Source: Oceanicaulis alexandrii DSM 11625 (GTDB lineage: Bacteria > Pseudomonadota > Alphaproteobacteria > Caulobacterales > Maricaulaceae). From it: DNA of 64,000 nucleotides. This document shows, piece after piece, positions 29,402 through 39,581 of this stretch. The notes under the pieces were generated by a model that did not search any database, was not told where the DNA came from, and saw nothing but the letters and a program-made list of their open reading frames with translations. The stretch's first letter is position 1, and every line of letters starts with the position of its first letter. The stretch spans positions 1,240,001-1,304,000 of the forward strand of contig NZ_ATUP01000001.1 of the NCBI RefSeq assembly GCF_000420265.1. The letters are read 5' to 3'. The position numbers were made by a program, and so were the translations under genes.

Positions 29402-32392
29402 TTACGAGAGGGCTTCGTCAATGAGGGCGGCTTGCTGGGCCTGGTGCTTGGACAGAAGGCCCGTCGCCGTGGAGGCCGAGGCCGCGCGGCCGACATAGCG
29501 GGCGCGCGCACTTTTCGTATTGGACTTCTCAAGACAGAATTCCAGATACGGCTCCACAAAGCTCCAGGCGCCCATATTCTTGGGCTCTTCCTGACACCAG
29601 ACCACATCGGCGTTGTCAAAGCGCTTGAGCTCATCAATCACCGATTTGGCCGGGAAGGGGTAGAACTGCTCGACCCGCAGCAGGTAGACATCATCGATCT
29701 TACGCTCTTCGCGCGCTTCCAGCAGGTCGTAATAAACCTTACCCGAGCACAGGACCACGCGGCGGATCTTGTCGTCAGAGGTCAGCGGGATTTCTGCACG
29801 GCCGGTGGCCACGTCCGAGCGGCCTTCGCGCACGGTCATGTCCGCATCATCCCACAGCACGCGGTGGAAGCTTGAGCCTTCCGCGAATTCAGCGAGCGGG
29901 CTGATGCAGCGCTTGTGACGCAGCAGCGATTTCGGCGTCATGATCACCAGCGGTTTACGGAAACCGCGATGGATCTGGCGACGCAGAATGTGGAAATAGT
30001 TGGCCGGCGTCGAACAGTTGGCGACCTGCATATTGTCTTCGGCGCATTGCTGCAGATAGCGCTCGAGGCGGGCGGAGGAGTGCTCCGGCCCCTGGCCCTC
30101 ATAGCCGTGCGGCAACAGCATCACCAGACCCGACATGCGCAGCCATTTGCGCTCTGACGAGGAGATGAACTGGTCGATGATCACCTGCGCGCCGTTGGTG
30201 AAGTCGCCGAACTGGGCTTCCCACATCACCAGCGAATTGGGGGCGGACAGGGTGTAGCCATACTCATAACCGAGCACCGCTTCCTCAGACAGCATGGAGT
30301 CGATGACTTCATAGCGCGCCTGATCGCCGCCCAGATTGTTGAGCGGCGTATAGCGCTCTTCCGTGTTCTGATCGATCACATGGGAGTGACGCTGGGAGAA
30401 TGTCCCGCGGCCGCAATCCTGACCGGACAGACGCACCGGGAAGCCTTCCTTGAGAAGCGACCCGAAGGCGAGATGCTCCGCCGTCGCCCAGTCAATGCCG
30501 TTCTGATCGTCCAGAACCGCCTTGCGACGACCTGCGATCACACGCTTGAGGGTTTTGTGGATGGCGATGTCTTCCGGCACCGTCGTCATCTTGTCAGCGA
30601 TGTCGGTGAGCACGCTCGCCTCGACAGCGGTCTGACCGCGACGATCATCCTCTTCTGGCAGGCCCAGGCCCTGCCAGACACCGTCCAGCCAGTCCGCCCG
30701 ATTGGGGCTGTAGGACTTGGCCTTTTCAAACTCGTCATCGAGGAATTGCGCAAACTCCTCGACCCAGCCGTCGACCTCTTTCTGGGTGGTCACGCCTTCG
30801 TTGATCAGGCGTTGGGTATAAAGCTCCAGCGTAGTGGGGTGCTTGGCGATCGTCTTGTACATGATCGGCTGGGTGAAGCTGGGATCATCACCCTCGTTAT
30901 GGCCGTAGCGACGGTAGCAGAACATGTCCACGACCACGTCCTTGCCAAAGCGCTGGCGATATTCCGCCGCGACTTTGGTGGCGAAGGTCACAGCTTCCGG
31001 ATCATCGCCGTTCACGTGGAAGATCGGCGACTGAACCATCAGCGCCACGTCCGACGGGTAAGGCGAAGAGCGGCTGTCCTTGGGATCGGTGGTGAAGCCG
31101 ATCTGGTTGTTCACCACAAAATGGATCGCGCCGCCGGTGCGGTGACCGCGCAGGCCCGACAGACCGAAACATTCCGTCACAACGCCCTGACCTGCGAAGG
31201 CGGCGTCGCCGTGCAGCAGGAGCGGCAGGACTTTTTCGACGTAATTGGACTCATCGCCCTCGTCACGACGGAACTGGGTCTGCTTGGCGCGCGCCTTGCC
31301 CAGCACTACCGGGTTCACCGCTTCCAGGTGCGACGGGTTGGGGGTGAGCGACAGATGGACCTTGTTGCCGTCAAATTCGCGATCAGACGACGAGCCCAGA
31401 TGGTATTTCACATCGCCTGACGCGTAATCCACCTGACCGAGCGTGTCGCCGCCCTGAAACTCGTGGAAGATCACGTGATAGGGCTTGCCCATCACCGCCG
31501 CCAGAACATTCAGGCGGCCCCGGTGCGGCATGCCCAGAATGATGTCTTTGACGCCCAGCGCGCCACCGCGCTTGATGATCTGCTCCAGCGCCGGGATCAG
31601 GCTCTCGCCGCCATCAATGCCGAAGCGTTTGGTGCCCGGATAGCGCTTGTGCAGGAAGTTCTCGAACGCGCCGGTCTCGATGATCTTCTTGAGGATGGCG
31701 ATCTTGCCTTCCTTGGAGAAGGCGATCTCCTTGTCCGGACCCTCGATGCGCTCTTGCAGCCAGGCTTTCTCTTCGGGGTTGGAGATGTGCTGGAACTCCA
31801 CGCCGAAGGTGGAGCAATAGGTGCGCTTCAAGATGTCGAGCATCTGGCGCACGGTCGCCGTCTCAAGGCCCAGATAGCCGTTGATGAAGATCTCGCGATC
31901 CAGGTCATCATCTGTAAAGCCATAGGTCGCCGGGCTCAGCTCGGGCTGCTCGCCAAAGCTTATGAGCTTGAGCGGGTCCAGATCCGCCGCCAAATGGCCG
32001 CGCATGCGGTAGGCGCGGATCAGCATGATCGCAGCGATGGAATCCTTGACCGCCTTGTGCACGTCCTCGGCAGAGGCGCCGGCGCCTTTGTGCTCAGCCA
32101 CGGCGTCTGGCAGCGCCATGGTCGCGCTTTCAATATCACCGAGCGCGGTCACCAGTTCGCCATTGGCGGGACGCGGCCAGTCCTTGCGTTTCCACGCCGG
32201 GCCCTTGGCGGCCTGGCTGGCGTCCGCCGGCGCATCGCCGACCTCGGCGAAGAAGGCCCGCCAGCTGTCTGGCACAGAGGCCGGGTCCGCGGCGTATTTC
32301 GCCGCCATTTGCTCAAGATAGACGGCGTTGCCGCCAAACAGGAACGAGGTGTCCAGGAAAGTCTGATTTTGGGAGGAGCGTTCGTCAGCCAT
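29402..32392 (-). CDS. sucA: 2-oxoglutarate dehydrogenase E1
   Basis: A thiamine-diphosphate enzyme of 996 residues that decarboxylates 2-oxoglutarate. The ATG at 32392 is chosen because the protein then begins [20 protein letters not shown], the family start; 58 extra upstream codons have no family character. [32 protein letters not shown], the [12 protein letters not shown] loop, [28 protein letters not shown] and the C-terminal [10 protein letters not shown] are conserved. It heads sucA-sucB and lies about 290 bases downstream of sucD. Confidence 0.98.
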   Translation of the reverse strand: MADERSSQNQTFLDTSFLFGGNAVYLEQMAAKYAADPASVPDSWRAFFAEVGDAPADASQAAKGPAWKRKDWPRPANGELVTALGDIESATMALPDAVAEHKGAGASAEDVHKAVKDSIAAIMLIRAYRMRGHLAADLDPLKLISFGEQPELSPATYGFTDDDLDREIFINGYLGLETATVRQMLDILKRTYCSTFGVEFQHISNPEEKAWLQERIEGPDKEIAFSKEGKIAILKKIIETGAFENFLHKRYPGTKRFGIDGGESLIPALEQIIKRGGALGVKDIILGMPHRGRLNVLAAVMGKPYHVIFHEFQGGDTLGQVDYASGDVKYHLGSSSDREFDGNKVHLSLTPNPSHLEAVNPVVLGKARAKQTQFRRDEGDESNYVEKVLPLLLHGDAAFAGQGVVTECFGLSGLRGHRTGGAIHFVVNNQIGFTTDPKDSRSSPYPSDVALMVQSPIFHVNGDDPEAVTFATKVAAEYRQRFGKDVVVDMFCYRRYGHNEGDDPSFTQPIMYKTIAKHPTTLELYTQRLINEGVTTQKEVDGWVEEFAQFLDDEFEKAKSYSPNRADWLDGVWQGLGLPEEDDRRGQTAVEASVLTDIADKMTTVPEDIAIHKTLKRVIAGRRKAVLDDQNGIDWATAEHLAFGSLLKEGFPVRLSGQDCGRGTFSQRHSHVIDQNTEERYTPLNNLGGDQARYEVIDSMLSEEAVLGYEYGYTLSAPNSLVMWEAQFGDFTNGAQVIIDQFISSSERKWLRMSGLVMLLPHGYEGQGPEHSSARLERYLQQCAEDNMQVANCSTPANYFHILRRQIHRGFRKPLVIMTPKSLLRHKRCISPLAEFAEGSSFHRVLWDDADMTVREGRSDVATGRAEIPLTSDDKIRRVVLCSGKVYYDLLEAREERKIDDVYLLRVEQFYPFPAKSVIDELKRFDNADVVWCQEEPKNMGAWSFVEPYLEFCLEKSNTKSARARYVGRAASASTATGLLSKHQAQQAALIDEALS

Positions 32393-32684
32393 GGCGCCAT
32401 TCAATCGGCATCTGAGGGGACGCGCGCCGTCTCGGACGCGCGCATGTGGTTTGACCCGACATTTATGCCTGTTAGTTAAGAAATAGAAGACCGAAGCGCC
32501 GCAAATCGGAAAAAGCGTCCGCTTTTTACTGCAATCAGAGCATTTCAGTCCTTGCGGTTCAGACATTCAGGGGCGACCGCCCCGTCTCATCAGACTTTAG
32601 GCTGAGCCGCGCCGATTTCCACACCGATACAAAAACCCCCGCCCGGATCACCGGACGGGGGTTCTGTCAGATCTGGCGCAAGCC
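32393..32684 (-). other. intergenic region between sucD and sucA
   Basis: 292 bases without a gene. Next to sucD lies an intrinsic terminator (32631-32663). Further on, an A/T-rich hairpin (AAAAAGC at 32510-32516 pairing with GCTTTTT at 32521-32527) lies in what would be the sucA leader. No convincing promoter could be picked by eye, but sucA must start here if the terminator is efficient. Confidence 0.5.
32631..32663 (-). terminator. terminator after sucCD
   Basis: AACCCCCG and CCGG pair with CCGG and CGGGGGTT around an ATCA loop with one mismatch. On the minus strand the stem is followed by TTTTTG. It lies about 20 bases after the sucD stop, so sucCD and sucAB are probably separate transcripts. 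Confidence 0.85.
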
Positions 32685-33593
32685 TTAGCCCTTGAGGACT
32701 TCGACCAGGGTGTCGCCGAGACGCGCCGGGCTGTCAGAGACAGTGATGCCCGCCGCCTTCATGGCGTCGATCTTGTCTTCAGCGCCGCCCTTGCCGCCGG
32801 ACACGATGGCGCCGGCATGGCCCATGGTGCGGCCCGGAGGCGCGGTGCGGCCTGCGATGAAGCCGACCATCGGCTTCTTGCGGCCCTTCTTGGCTTCGTC
32901 TTTCAGGAACTGCGCCGCTTCTTCTTCCGCAGAGCCGCCGATCTCGCCGATCATGATGATCGACTTGGTCTCGTCGTCTGCGAGGAACATCTCCAGCACG
33001 TCGATGAACTCGGTGCCTTTGACCGGGTCGCCGCCAATCCCCACAGCCGTGGTCTGACCCAGGCCCGCATTGGAGGTCTGGAACACGGCTTCATAGGTCA
33101 GGGTGCCGGAGCGAGAGACGACGCCGACGGAGCCCTTCTTGAAGATGGAGCCCGGCATGATGCCGATCTTGCACTCTTCCGGGGTCAGGACGCCGGGGCA
33201 GTTCGGGCCCAGAAGACGCGAATTGGACTTCTCAAGGCGGGCTTTCACCTTGACCATGTCCATCACCGGAATGCCTTCGGTGATGCAGGTGATCAGCTCG
33301 ATGCCCGCATCAATCGCCTCGATGATCGCGGCGCCGGCGCCGGCCGGCGGCACGTAGATCACGGACGCGGTGGCGCCGGTGGCTTCCTTGGCCTCACCCA
33401 CGGAGGCGAAGATCGGCAGGGTGGCCGAGCCATCCAAGCCTGACGTCCAGCTTTCGCCGCCCTTCTTGGGGTGCACGCCGGCGACCATCTTGGTGCCGTA
33501 ATAGTTCAGCGCCTGTTCGGTGTGAAAGGTGCCGGTCTTGCCGGTCAGGCCCTGAACGATGACTTTGGTGTCTTTATTGACGAGTACAGACAT
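32685..33593 (-). CDS. sucD: succinyl-CoA synthetase subunit alpha
   Basis: A 302-residue subunit. [24 protein letters not shown], the CoA-binding Rossmann start; [35 protein letters not shown]; and [12 protein letters not shown] with the phosphohistidine His are all present. Its stop is close to a terminator, and it follows sucC by three bases. Together they convert succinyl-CoA to succinate with nucleotide triphosphate formation. Confidence 0.98.
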   Translation of the reverse strand: MSVLVNKDTKVIVQGLTGKTGTFHTEQALNYYGTKMVAGVHPKKGGESWTSGLDGSATLPIFASVGEAKEATGATASVIYVPPAGAGAAIIEAIDAGIELITCITEGIPVMDMVKVKARLEKSNSRLLGPNCPGVLTPEECKIGIMPGSIFKKGSVGVVSRSGTLTYEAVFQTSNAGLGQTTAVGIGGDPVKGTEFIDVLEMFLADDETKSIIMIGEIGGSAEEEAAQFLKDEAKKGRKKPMVGFIAGRTAPPGRTMGHAGAIVSGGKGGAEDKIDAMKAAGITVSDSPARLGDTLVEVLKG

Positions 33594-33596
33594 GGC

Positions 33597-34793
33597 TTAG
33601 GCCTTTTTCACAGCAGCGGTGATTTTCTTCGCGGCGTCGTCGAGATCGTCAGCCGAGGTGATGTCGAGACCACTTTCGTTGAGGATCTTCTTGCCGAGGT
33701 CCACATTGGTGCCCTCAAGACGGACCACCAGCGGAACCTTCAGGCCGACTTCCTTCACCGCAGCGACCACGCCCTCGGCGATGACGTCGCAGCGCATGAT
33801 GCCGCCGAAGATGTTCACGAGGATGCCTTTGACGTTCGGATCAGCGGTGATGATCTTGAACGCCGCCGTCACTTTCTCTTTCGAAGCGCCGCCGCCCACA
33901 TCCAGGAAGTTCGCCGGTTCCGCGCCGTAGAGCTTGATGATGTCCATGGTGGCCATCGCCAGGCCCGCGCCGTTCACCATGCAGCCGATATCACCGTCGA
34001 GCGCGATATAGGCGAGGTCGTATTTGGACGCCTCGATCTCTTTTTCGTCTTCTTCCGACAGATCGCGCAGCTCGCGCACATCGTCGTGACGGAACAGGGC
34101 GTTGCCGTCGAAGGACACCTTGGCGTCCAGCACGCGCAGGCGGCCGTTTTCCATGACGATCAGCGGGTTCACTTCCAGAAGGGCCATATCCTTCTCGGTG
34201 AACGCCTTGTAGAGGATCGGCGCCAGCGACAGCATGTCGTCACGGGCCTGACCTTCCAGCTTGAGCGCTTTCGCGATCTCGGACGCATCGTCGGCGGTGA
34301 CGCCGGTCAGCGGGTCGATATTGACGGTCAGGATCTTCTCGGGCGTGTCTTCGGCGACCTGCTCGATATCCATGCCGCCTTCGGTGGAGACCACGAAGGC
34401 CACCTGGCCGGTTTCGCGGTTCACCAGCAGCGACAGATAGAGCTCGGATTCGATATCCGCGCCGTCTTCGATATACAGGCGGTTGACCTGTTTGCCTTCA
34501 GGGCCGGTCTGGTGGGTCACCAGCGTATTGCCCAGCATTTCCTTGGCGTGCTTGGCCACGTCTTCCTTGGAGAAGGCGAGGCGCACGCCGCCTTTGGCGT
34601 CGGCGGGCAGTTCCTTGAACTTGCCCTTGCCGCGGCCGCCGGCATGGATCTGGGATTTCACAACCCAGAGCGGACCGGGCAGCTGGTCAGCGGCTTTGGA
34701 AGCTTCTTCGACGGAAAACACGGCGATACCTTCGGCGACCGGAGCGCCGTAAGACTTCAACAGGGCTTTCGCCTGGTGCTCGTGAATGTTCAT
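33597..34793 (-). CDS. sucC: succinyl-CoA synthetase subunit beta
   Basis: A 398-residue ATP-grasp subunit. The ATG at 34793 gives the family start [57 protein letters not shown], the [11 protein letters not shown] loop and [15 protein letters not shown] are conserved. It has its own strong promoter about 75 bases upstream and is followed directly by sucD. mdh, which often precedes sucC in Alphaproteobacteria, is not in the window. Confidence 0.98.
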   Translation of the reverse strand: MNIHEHQAKALLKSYGAPVAEGIAVFSVEEASKAADQLPGPLWVVKSQIHAGGRGKGKFKELPADAKGGVRLAFSKEDVAKHAKEMLGNTLVTHQTGPEGKQVNRLYIEDGADIESELYLSLLVNRETGQVAFVVSTEGGMDIEQVAEDTPEKILTVNIDPLTGVTADDASEIAKALKLEGQARDDMLSLAPILYKAFTEKDMALLEVNPLIVMENGRLRVLDAKVSFDGNALFRHDDVRELRDLSEEDEKEIEASKYDLAYIALDGDIGCMVNGAGLAMATMDIIKLYGAEPANFLDVGGGASKEKVTAAFKIITADPNVKGILVNIFGGIMRCDVIAEGVVAAVKEVGLKVPLVVRLEGTNVDLGKKILNESGLDITSADDLDDAAKKITAAVKKA

Positions 34794-34865
34794 GGAGCAA
34801 TATCTCTCGCACAGAGCTGAGGGGAGTACGGGCGAGAAACACCCGCACCTAGGCGGACAGCGCGC

Positions 34866-34893
34866 GTTATAACACCCGTTGAGGCCGGTGCAA
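34866..34893 (-). promoter_or_regulatory. promoter of sucCD
   Basis: On the minus strand TTGCACC (34893-34887), 13 bases, then GTTATAAC (34873-34866), which matches the Caulobacter -10 consensus GCTANAWC at 7 of 8 positions. Read as sigma-70 it is TTGCAC-16-TATAAC. Transcription would start near 34859, 66 bases before the sucC start. Confidence 0.6.
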
Positions 34894-34902
34894 CGCGCCA
34901 TT

Positions 34903-34917
34903 CCCCTATCATAGGGG
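34903..34917 (-). promoter_or_regulatory. 15-base palindrome upstream of the sucC promoter
   Basis: CCCCTAT-C-ATAGGGG is a perfect inverted repeat ending 10 bases upstream of the -35 element, centred near -51. No T-run follows on either strand, so it looks more like a regulator site than a terminator. It also overlaps the last codons of the upstream 113-residue membrane protein gene. Confidence 0.4.
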
Positions 34918-35250
34918 GGAGTTCGTGTCTTTTACCTTAGCAAAGCGCGTGGTCAGGGCGCCGGCGATCCATCCCAGCCCTCCGCACAAACCCGCCGCCA
35001 AGGGCAGAACCAGGTATAATCCGGCGCGGTGACACGCGTCCGGGCCGCCTTGCCGACACCCCTCCGCCATGGACGCCGCGACGTCTGTAAGGCCCAACGC
35101 GACGAGCTGCCCCAAAAGCACCGGCGCGCCGGTCCCGATCATCAGCCAGCCCAGCCAGGCCATAAGGCCCAGCTTGCGCAGCCTGCCGCGCAAGGCGAAA
35201 GCGGCCAAAGCCCCGAGCAGGGCGGGCACAGCGACGATCAACGCCAACAT
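34909..35250 (-). CDS. small membrane protein, unknown function
   Basis: Not recognised. 113 residues with about three hydrophobic segments ([20 protein letters not shown] at 1-20, about 29-55, and [21 protein letters not shown] near 78-98) and two cysteines between them. The stop of the MFS gene and this ATG overlap in TGATG, so the two are translationally coupled. It probably has a role tied to the transporter or the envelope. Confidence 0.65.
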   Translation of the reverse strand: MLALIVAVPALLGALAAFALRGRLRKLGLMAWLGWLMIGTGAPVLLGQLVALGLTDVAASMAEGCRQGGPDACHRAGLYLVLPLAAGLCGGLGWIAGALTTRFAKVKDTNSPL

Positions 35251-36494
35251 CAGACTCGATCCAGCTCGTCTTCCGGCGCCTCGATTTCCGCCAGCTCGGC
35301 GGACGTGGCCTGCAGGTTGACGAAATGCGATCGCTCATCTTCTTTCACGGCCTCGCGGGCGCGGCGTCGCCAGAACATGCCGGCCGCCAGAATGCAGCTG
35401 GCGACAGCAGCGAATAAAAATAATCCGCGCGGCCCCAGAGGCCCCGAATAAGCGACGCCCGCCACAATCGGACCCAGAGTCGAGCCGATCGCCCAGACAA
35501 GCAACATGCCTGACGCGATGGCGGGCAACTCCTCCACCCGCGACCGGTCGGCGGCGTGCGCGACCGCGACGGCGAAATACGACAGGCTGGCCGCCCCCCA
35601 CAGACCCACCAGAAGCGCTGCGAGGCCCAGAGACGGGCTGGGCATCACCACCAGGATCAGAGCGAAGAGCCCGCCGACAATCGACAGGGCCGCGATGACC
35701 AGGCGCCGGTCCATCTGGTCAGAAATCATCCCGGCAGGCCATTGGGTGAGCATCGAGCCGGCGTAGATCACCGCCATCAACAGCGCAGCGCTGCCTGCGC
35801 CATATTCAGGATCGAGCGATTGCGCCCAGATCGGCATGAAGCCCAGAACGCCGGAATTGAGAAGCCCGGCCGTAAACGCCGCCGCCGCCGCCGCAGGCGC
35901 AATCGAGAACAACCGGGTGACAGGGACGGTCTCCCCCGTGGGCAGGCTGGGCTGCGCGCGCTTGGTGAACACGATGGGGGTCAGGGCCAACGCCATGGCG
36001 GCGCCCGCCATGATGAAACCGTCGCGCGCGTCAAAGCCGGGCAAGGCGATCAGGAACGGTCCTGCGATCAGGCCGGCGCGTCCGACGATCTGATAGACCG
36101 AAATCACGGCGCCGCGGCGTTCGCTGGGCGTGGCGTCCGCGATCCAGCTTTCCGCCACCGCAAACAGGCCCGCCGCGCACATGCCGAAGCCGAAGCGGGT
36201 GATCAGCCACCAGATGAAATGATCGCCCAGCGCCAGGAGCAGCGTCAGCGCAGCCGCGCCGCCGGCATAGCCGGCATAGGCGCGGATATGACCCACAGAC
36301 CGGATCATGTTCGGAGACAGCCAGGCGCCGATGGCGAAGCCTGCGCCGAACGCCGCGATCACGGCGCCGATGGCCGGACGCCCCCAGCCTGCGCCGCTCA
36401 TCGCCAACGGCAGGGCGACGCCCAGCGCGCCCATGGCGGCCTGCAGGAACAAGGTGGCCACCATCACCATGGCGACATTGCGGTAGATCAGCAT
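35250..36494 (-). CDS. MFS transporter (YcaD-like)
   Basis: A 12-helix major facilitator of about 414 residues. The ATG at 36494 (MLIYRNVAMVMVATLFLQAAMG) is preferred to one ten codons upstream. The loop after helix 2 has a degenerate form of the MFS motif, GSWLSPNMIRSVGHIRAYAG-like GAWLSPNMIRSVGH. AESWIADATPSERRGAVISVYQ is typical of the YcaD/YbfB-like branch. A charged C-terminal tail (EAPEDELDRV) follows. Substrate unknown. Confidence 0.85.
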   Translation of the reverse strand: MLIYRNVAMVMVATLFLQAAMGALGVALPLAMSGAGWGRPAIGAVIAAFGAGFAIGAWLSPNMIRSVGHIRAYAGYAGGAAALTLLLALGDHFIWWLITRFGFGMCAAGLFAVAESWIADATPSERRGAVISVYQIVGRAGLIAGPFLIALPGFDARDGFIMAGAAMALALTPIVFTKRAQPSLPTGETVPVTRLFSIAPAAAAAAFTAGLLNSGVLGFMPIWAQSLDPEYGAGSAALLMAVIYAGSMLTQWPAGMISDQMDRRLVIAALSIVGGLFALILVVMPSPSLGLAALLVGLWGAASLSYFAVAVAHAADRSRVEELPAIASGMLLVWAIGSTLGPIVAGVAYSGPLGPRGLFLFAAVASCILAAGMFWRRRAREAVKEDERSHFVNLQATSAELAEIEAPEDELDRV

Positions 36495-36597
36495 GGAGCG
36501 GCCCTTACAGATCGGGGTGAGCAATTAATTGCGAAATCATCACGCGGGGCGGCGCAAAGCAACCTGTGCGTCTCAGCGCGTCACCACGATCTCCGTA

Positions 36598-37131
36598 TCA
36601 GGCCAGCCGCGCCAGACGGGCGAGCGCCCAGTCAAGGGACAGAGGTCCGGCGCCGCGCGCCAGCAAATACAGCCCCAACGCCACATAGGCCACTGTCGAG
36701 GTGAAGGCTTCAGGCAAAATGAACATCATGTGCCATAAAGCGCCCAGCATCACCGCCAGGCCTGTTAGCCGGGTCATGAAGCCAGCAGCCAGGCTAAGGC
36801 TGACAAGGCTGGCGACCGTCAGCAATAGGGCGGCCGCCAAGCCTGCATCCACCCGCCCCATGGTCCATAACCGGGCTGCACTCTCAAGCCCGTCCGTGGG
36901 CGTGACCCAGGACCGCCACGACAAGGGATCGTCCACGGCGGCGGCGTTCGCGCGCGACCAGCTCCAGACCTGAACGATCAGCACGAAGCGGACCGCCAAC
37001 CCCAGGCCTGAATCGATCAGGCCCGCGCCCGCGCGTTGCACCAGAGCCCTTGAGGCCCCTGGCGTTTCAGTCCCGGCCTCAACCTCGGTTTCGCCTGTGA
37101 ACAACCGTTCGAATGCGCTTGCGTCTTTCAT
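36598..37131 (-). CDS. DoxX-like membrane protein
   Basis: About 177 residues. An acidic N-terminal tail (about 30 residues) is followed by four predicted membrane helices, the arrangement of DoxX-family proteins (LAVRFVLIVQVWSW, AALLLTVASLVSLSLAAGFMTRLTGLAVML, VAYVALGLYLLARGAGPLSLDW). The ending GPLSLDW is typical of DoxX. Start at 37131 or 37149 (GTG-free ATGs six codons apart) is uncertain. It stands alone between the MFS and PhoD genes. The 103 bases before the MFS start hold no gene. Confidence 0.65.
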   Translation of the reverse strand: MKDASAFERLFTGETEVEAGTETPGASRALVQRAGAGLIDSGLGLAVRFVLIVQVWSWSRANAAAVDDPLSWRSWVTPTDGLESAARLWTMGRVDAGLAAALLLTVASLVSLSLAAGFMTRLTGLAVMLGALWHMMFILPEAFTSTVAYVALGLYLLARGAGPLSLDWALARLARLA

Positions 37132-37234
37132 ATCGTCCCCCGACGCCATCCTTCACGTCCGACCACCCGCAAGCAATTCATCAATGCTTGCAGGCGGTGC
37201 AGACACTGACAGGCGTGACTGCCAGGACACGGTG

Positions 37235-38437
37235 TCAGCGCACGCCGATCTCGGCCAGGCGGATACGTTGCTCCCGGACAGGATCGCCTTCCATGTCCTT
37301 GATTTGCAGGCTGAGCTGTCCGGCATCCCAGTCAATGCCGATAACGCCGTAATTTTCCGGAGCGTACATGGCGCCCAGGCGATTGGGTCCGGGTTCGTTG
37401 TTCTCGTCAGCATAGGACATGTTCAGCGCCGACGAGGTGATCTCGTAAAGCGGGTAGCTCGCCACATTGTCGCGCCGGTAAAGCCCGGCGGAATGCCGGT
37501 CGCCGGACACGAACACCACGCCTTGAGCGCCGGTATCGTTGATCAGGCGGAACAAACGATCACGCTCCATCGGCATGGTGCGCCAGGCTTCCCAGCCATG
37601 CCCGTCCGCCAGGACCTGAATGGACGAGACGATCAGGCGCAAATCCGCCGGCTCACGCAATTGATCCGCCAGCCAGGCCCATTGCGCGGCGCCCAGCATG
37701 TCCTGATCAGGATTATCGCTGGGAACATAGCGTTCACGCCCCACGGCGCCACGGTCATCGGTCGGGGTCAGCTCGGAGCGGAAATAGCGGGTGTCCAGCA
37801 TGATGATCTGCACACGCTGGCCCTCCGGGCCGTAGACATGGGAGTCGTAAATCCCCTCGCGCTGACGCCGCGGATCGGTGTCAGACGCCCGCCAGAAATC
37901 GAGGAAGAGCTGTTCGGCGAAGCCTTTGAACGGGAAATCACGGCCCATATCATTCATGCCGTAATCATGGTCATCCCAGGTCGCGAGCATCGGCAGCGCA
38001 GACCGCAACAGGCGGAATTCGGGACGGGCGGCGAGGGCTGCGTAGTTCTCCCGCAGCTCCGGCAGGTCTGCGTTATAGGCGCGCGCATCGCCATACACAT
38101 TATCGCCCACATACATGAAGAGGTCATGGGGCTCGTTCGCGATGGTCGCGAGGATGGGAATCTCCCGCTGGGCTGTGTTGCAGGATCCAAACGCGATCGA
38201 GGTGAGCACGGTTTCGCTTCCCGGCAAGGCCGGACCTTCAGGCGCCACCGGAACGGCATAATCAAGCTGGGCGTAATACGGCGCCAGCGCCTGCACCGGA
38301 GTGCGCGGCGCATCGGTGGATACAAGACTGGGCTGGGCCACAGGCTCGGTCACGTCCGCCGGGACAGGTTCGGAGCAAGCGTTCAGCGCGGCGAGGCTGA
38401 ACCCGACCGCTGCAAGTTTGAACCATGGCATCGTCAT
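37235..38437 (-). CDS. PhoD-like alkaline phosphatase (lipoprotein)
   Basis: A 400-residue protein with a lipoprotein signal (AAVGFSLAALNAC followed by S), so probably anchored in the outer or inner membrane. The metallophosphoesterase domain of the PhoD family is seen: FGSCNTAQREIP, LFMYVGDNVYGD, ATWDDHDYGMND, LDTRYFRSEL, and FVSGDRHSAGLYRR. These enzymes hydrolyse phosphodiesters or phosphomonoesters using Fe/Ca. Without a PHO box or transporters nearby, the link to phosphate starvation is unproven. Confidence 0.88.
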   Translation of the reverse strand: MTMPWFKLAAVGFSLAALNACSEPVPADVTEPVAQPSLVSTDAPRTPVQALAPYYAQLDYAVPVAPEGPALPGSETVLTSIAFGSCNTAQREIPILATIANEPHDLFMYVGDNVYGDARAYNADLPELRENYAALAARPEFRLLRSALPMLATWDDHDYGMNDMGRDFPFKGFAEQLFLDFWRASDTDPRRQREGIYDSHVYGPEGQRVQIIMLDTRYFRSELTPTDDRGAVGRERYVPSDNPDQDMLGAAQWAWLADQLREPADLRLIVSSIQVLADGHGWEAWRTMPMERDRLFRLINDTGAQGVVFVSGDRHSAGLYRRDNVASYPLYEITSSALNMSYADENNEPGPNRLGAMYAPENYGVIGIDWDAGQLSLQIKDMEGDPVREQRIRLAEIGVR

Positions 38438-38537
38438 CAGAACCCCCTGATACAGCGTTCCGGTAAACCCCGGACATCAGACGGGCAGGTTTAGCGCGGC
38501 CTTGCGTCAGGTCAATGACAGGCCGCGATCTCACCCC

Positions 38538-38930
38538 TCATCCGCCAAAAACCACGGCATTCATCAAACGCCCGGGCACGAGCGTGAAAAGGCCGGGCGT
38601 CACCAGCGCCGCCATGAACAGCACGAACGCAGCAGACCGGTGACGCTTCACATTGCCGACCCTCGCCAGGACGCTCAGCCAGACAACGCCGACGAGCGTG
38701 ACGGGGATCAGAAGGTGGATCCAGCTGAACTGACCCTCATGGGTGCGGATGAAATAGGCCGTCCCCGCCACCAGCAGCATCAAGCCGACCCAGACATAGC
38801 CCAGCGTACGGTGCGGGATCGTGCCTTTGGGGGCGGCGAACTGGACGACGCCGAGCCCCAGCGCGCTGAGTGCTGCGATCGCATGCACCTGGATGTGCAA
38901 GGGCGCTTGCAGGAAGGCGTCGATATTCAT
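38538..38930 (-). CDS. DUF2306 membrane protein (short form)
   Basis: A 130-residue membrane protein with four helices and histidines in conserved DUF2306 positions: IQVHAIAALSALGLGVVQF, GTIPHRTLGYVWVG, FSWIHLLIPVTL and VKRHRSAAFVLFMAAL. The His pattern suggests, but does not prove, metal or haem binding. Its ATG overlaps the stop of the DUF2141 gene by four bases (ATGA), so both are one operon. A longer paralogue lies at 40301-40954. Confidence 0.8.
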   Translation of the reverse strand: MNIDAFLQAPLHIQVHAIAALSALGLGVVQFAAPKGTIPHRTLGYVWVGLMLLVAGTAYFIRTHEGQFSWIHLLIPVTLVGVVWLSVLARVGNVKRHRSAAFVLFMAALVTPGLFTLVPGRLMNAVVFGG

Positions 38931-39397
38931 CCCCGCGCTCCATGCAAGGTGATCGTCAGTTCCTGGGTTTCGCCGGGGCTCAACTCAAACACGGCTTCAT
39001 CCCAATTCGCACCCCGAAATTTCGGACGTGGATTATTGGAAAAACCATAGCGTTCTGACGGAATGCCCATGAAGTTGGTGTCAAAGTCGTTATTGCCGTT
39101 AGCGTCGTGAAAGACCTGGATCGCGACCGCGCCCGATGACAGCTCGGCGAGCCGCACGCGCGCCACGCCGTCGTCCACGTCCGCCCAGCCTTGCGCCGAC
39201 TCGATCTGTTCGTCCCAATCGTCTTCCGAGGCGTAAAGCCCGACCCAGACTCGCCCCTCATTGGTGCGCAGCCCATCAATCGTGATCTCAAGCGCGGCGG
39301 CGGCCACGGCGTCCTGGCTTTCCGCCACAGGCATGAAGGCCAAAGCGAACAGTGCGGCGCTCGCGAGAGCAGCGGCTTTGAAGGAACGGTCTTGCAT
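38927..39397 (-). CDS. secreted DUF2141 domain protein
   Basis: A 156-residue exported protein: signal peptide (FKAAALASAALFALAFMPVAES) and a DUF2141 beta-sandwich (LEITIDGLRTNEGRVWVGLY, SSGAVAIQVFHDANGNNDFDTN, GIPSERYGFSNNPRPKF, then a C-terminal ELSPGETQELTITL). The family is common in Alphaproteobacteria and Bacteroidetes; function unknown. The ATG at 39397 is chosen because it starts the signal peptide; the frame further up is unrelated. It is divergent from the first LytTR gene across about 184 bases. Confidence 0.85.
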   Translation of the reverse strand: MQDRSFKAAALASAALFALAFMPVAESQDAVAAAALEITIDGLRTNEGRVWVGLYASEDDWDEQIESAQGWADVDDGVARVRLAELSSGAVAIQVFHDANGNNDFDTNFMGIPSERYGFSNNPRPKFRGANWDEAVFELSPGETQELTITLHGARG

Positions 39398-39542
39398 GTC
39401 GTCATCTCCCGGTGTCTGGCGATCCGCTCTCCGCCCCTCTGGCGGCGCGGGATCGCCGAAACACCACTGCCCGCCACGTTGAGGGTGGAAAAGCGGCTCT
39501 GCGCGATCGGACTGGACCTGTACGTGAGTTGCAGCCACCCTG

Positions 39543-39563
39543 CCGTTCACGCTTCGCGAACGG
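39543..39563 (+). promoter_or_regulatory. palindrome upstream of the first LytTR gene
   Basis: CCGTTC (39543-39548) and GAACGG (39558-39563) are perfect inverted repeats nine bases apart; the inner CG-CTT-CG extends the symmetry with one mismatch. It ends 18 bases before the LytTR ATG, in the divergent gap to the DUF2141-DUF2306 operon. It could be an operator or a leader hairpin. Confidence 0.35.
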
Positions 39564-39581
39564 GGGATCAAGGCAAGCTCT

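Noticed and set aside
32510-32527. AAAAAGC-GTCC-GCTTTTT as a second sucCD terminator
   Set aside because: The stem is A/T-rich and short, and lies far past the first terminator; a leader hairpin of sucA is as likely.
32393-32566. A 58-residue cysteine-rich extension of SucA
   Set aside because: SucA proteins start at about [10 protein letters not shown]; the extension is in the intergenic leader and contains an A/T hairpin.
34794-34901. A 36-residue cysteine-rich extension of SucC
   Set aside because: It lies over the predicted sucC promoter; MNIHEHQAK at 34793 is the family start.
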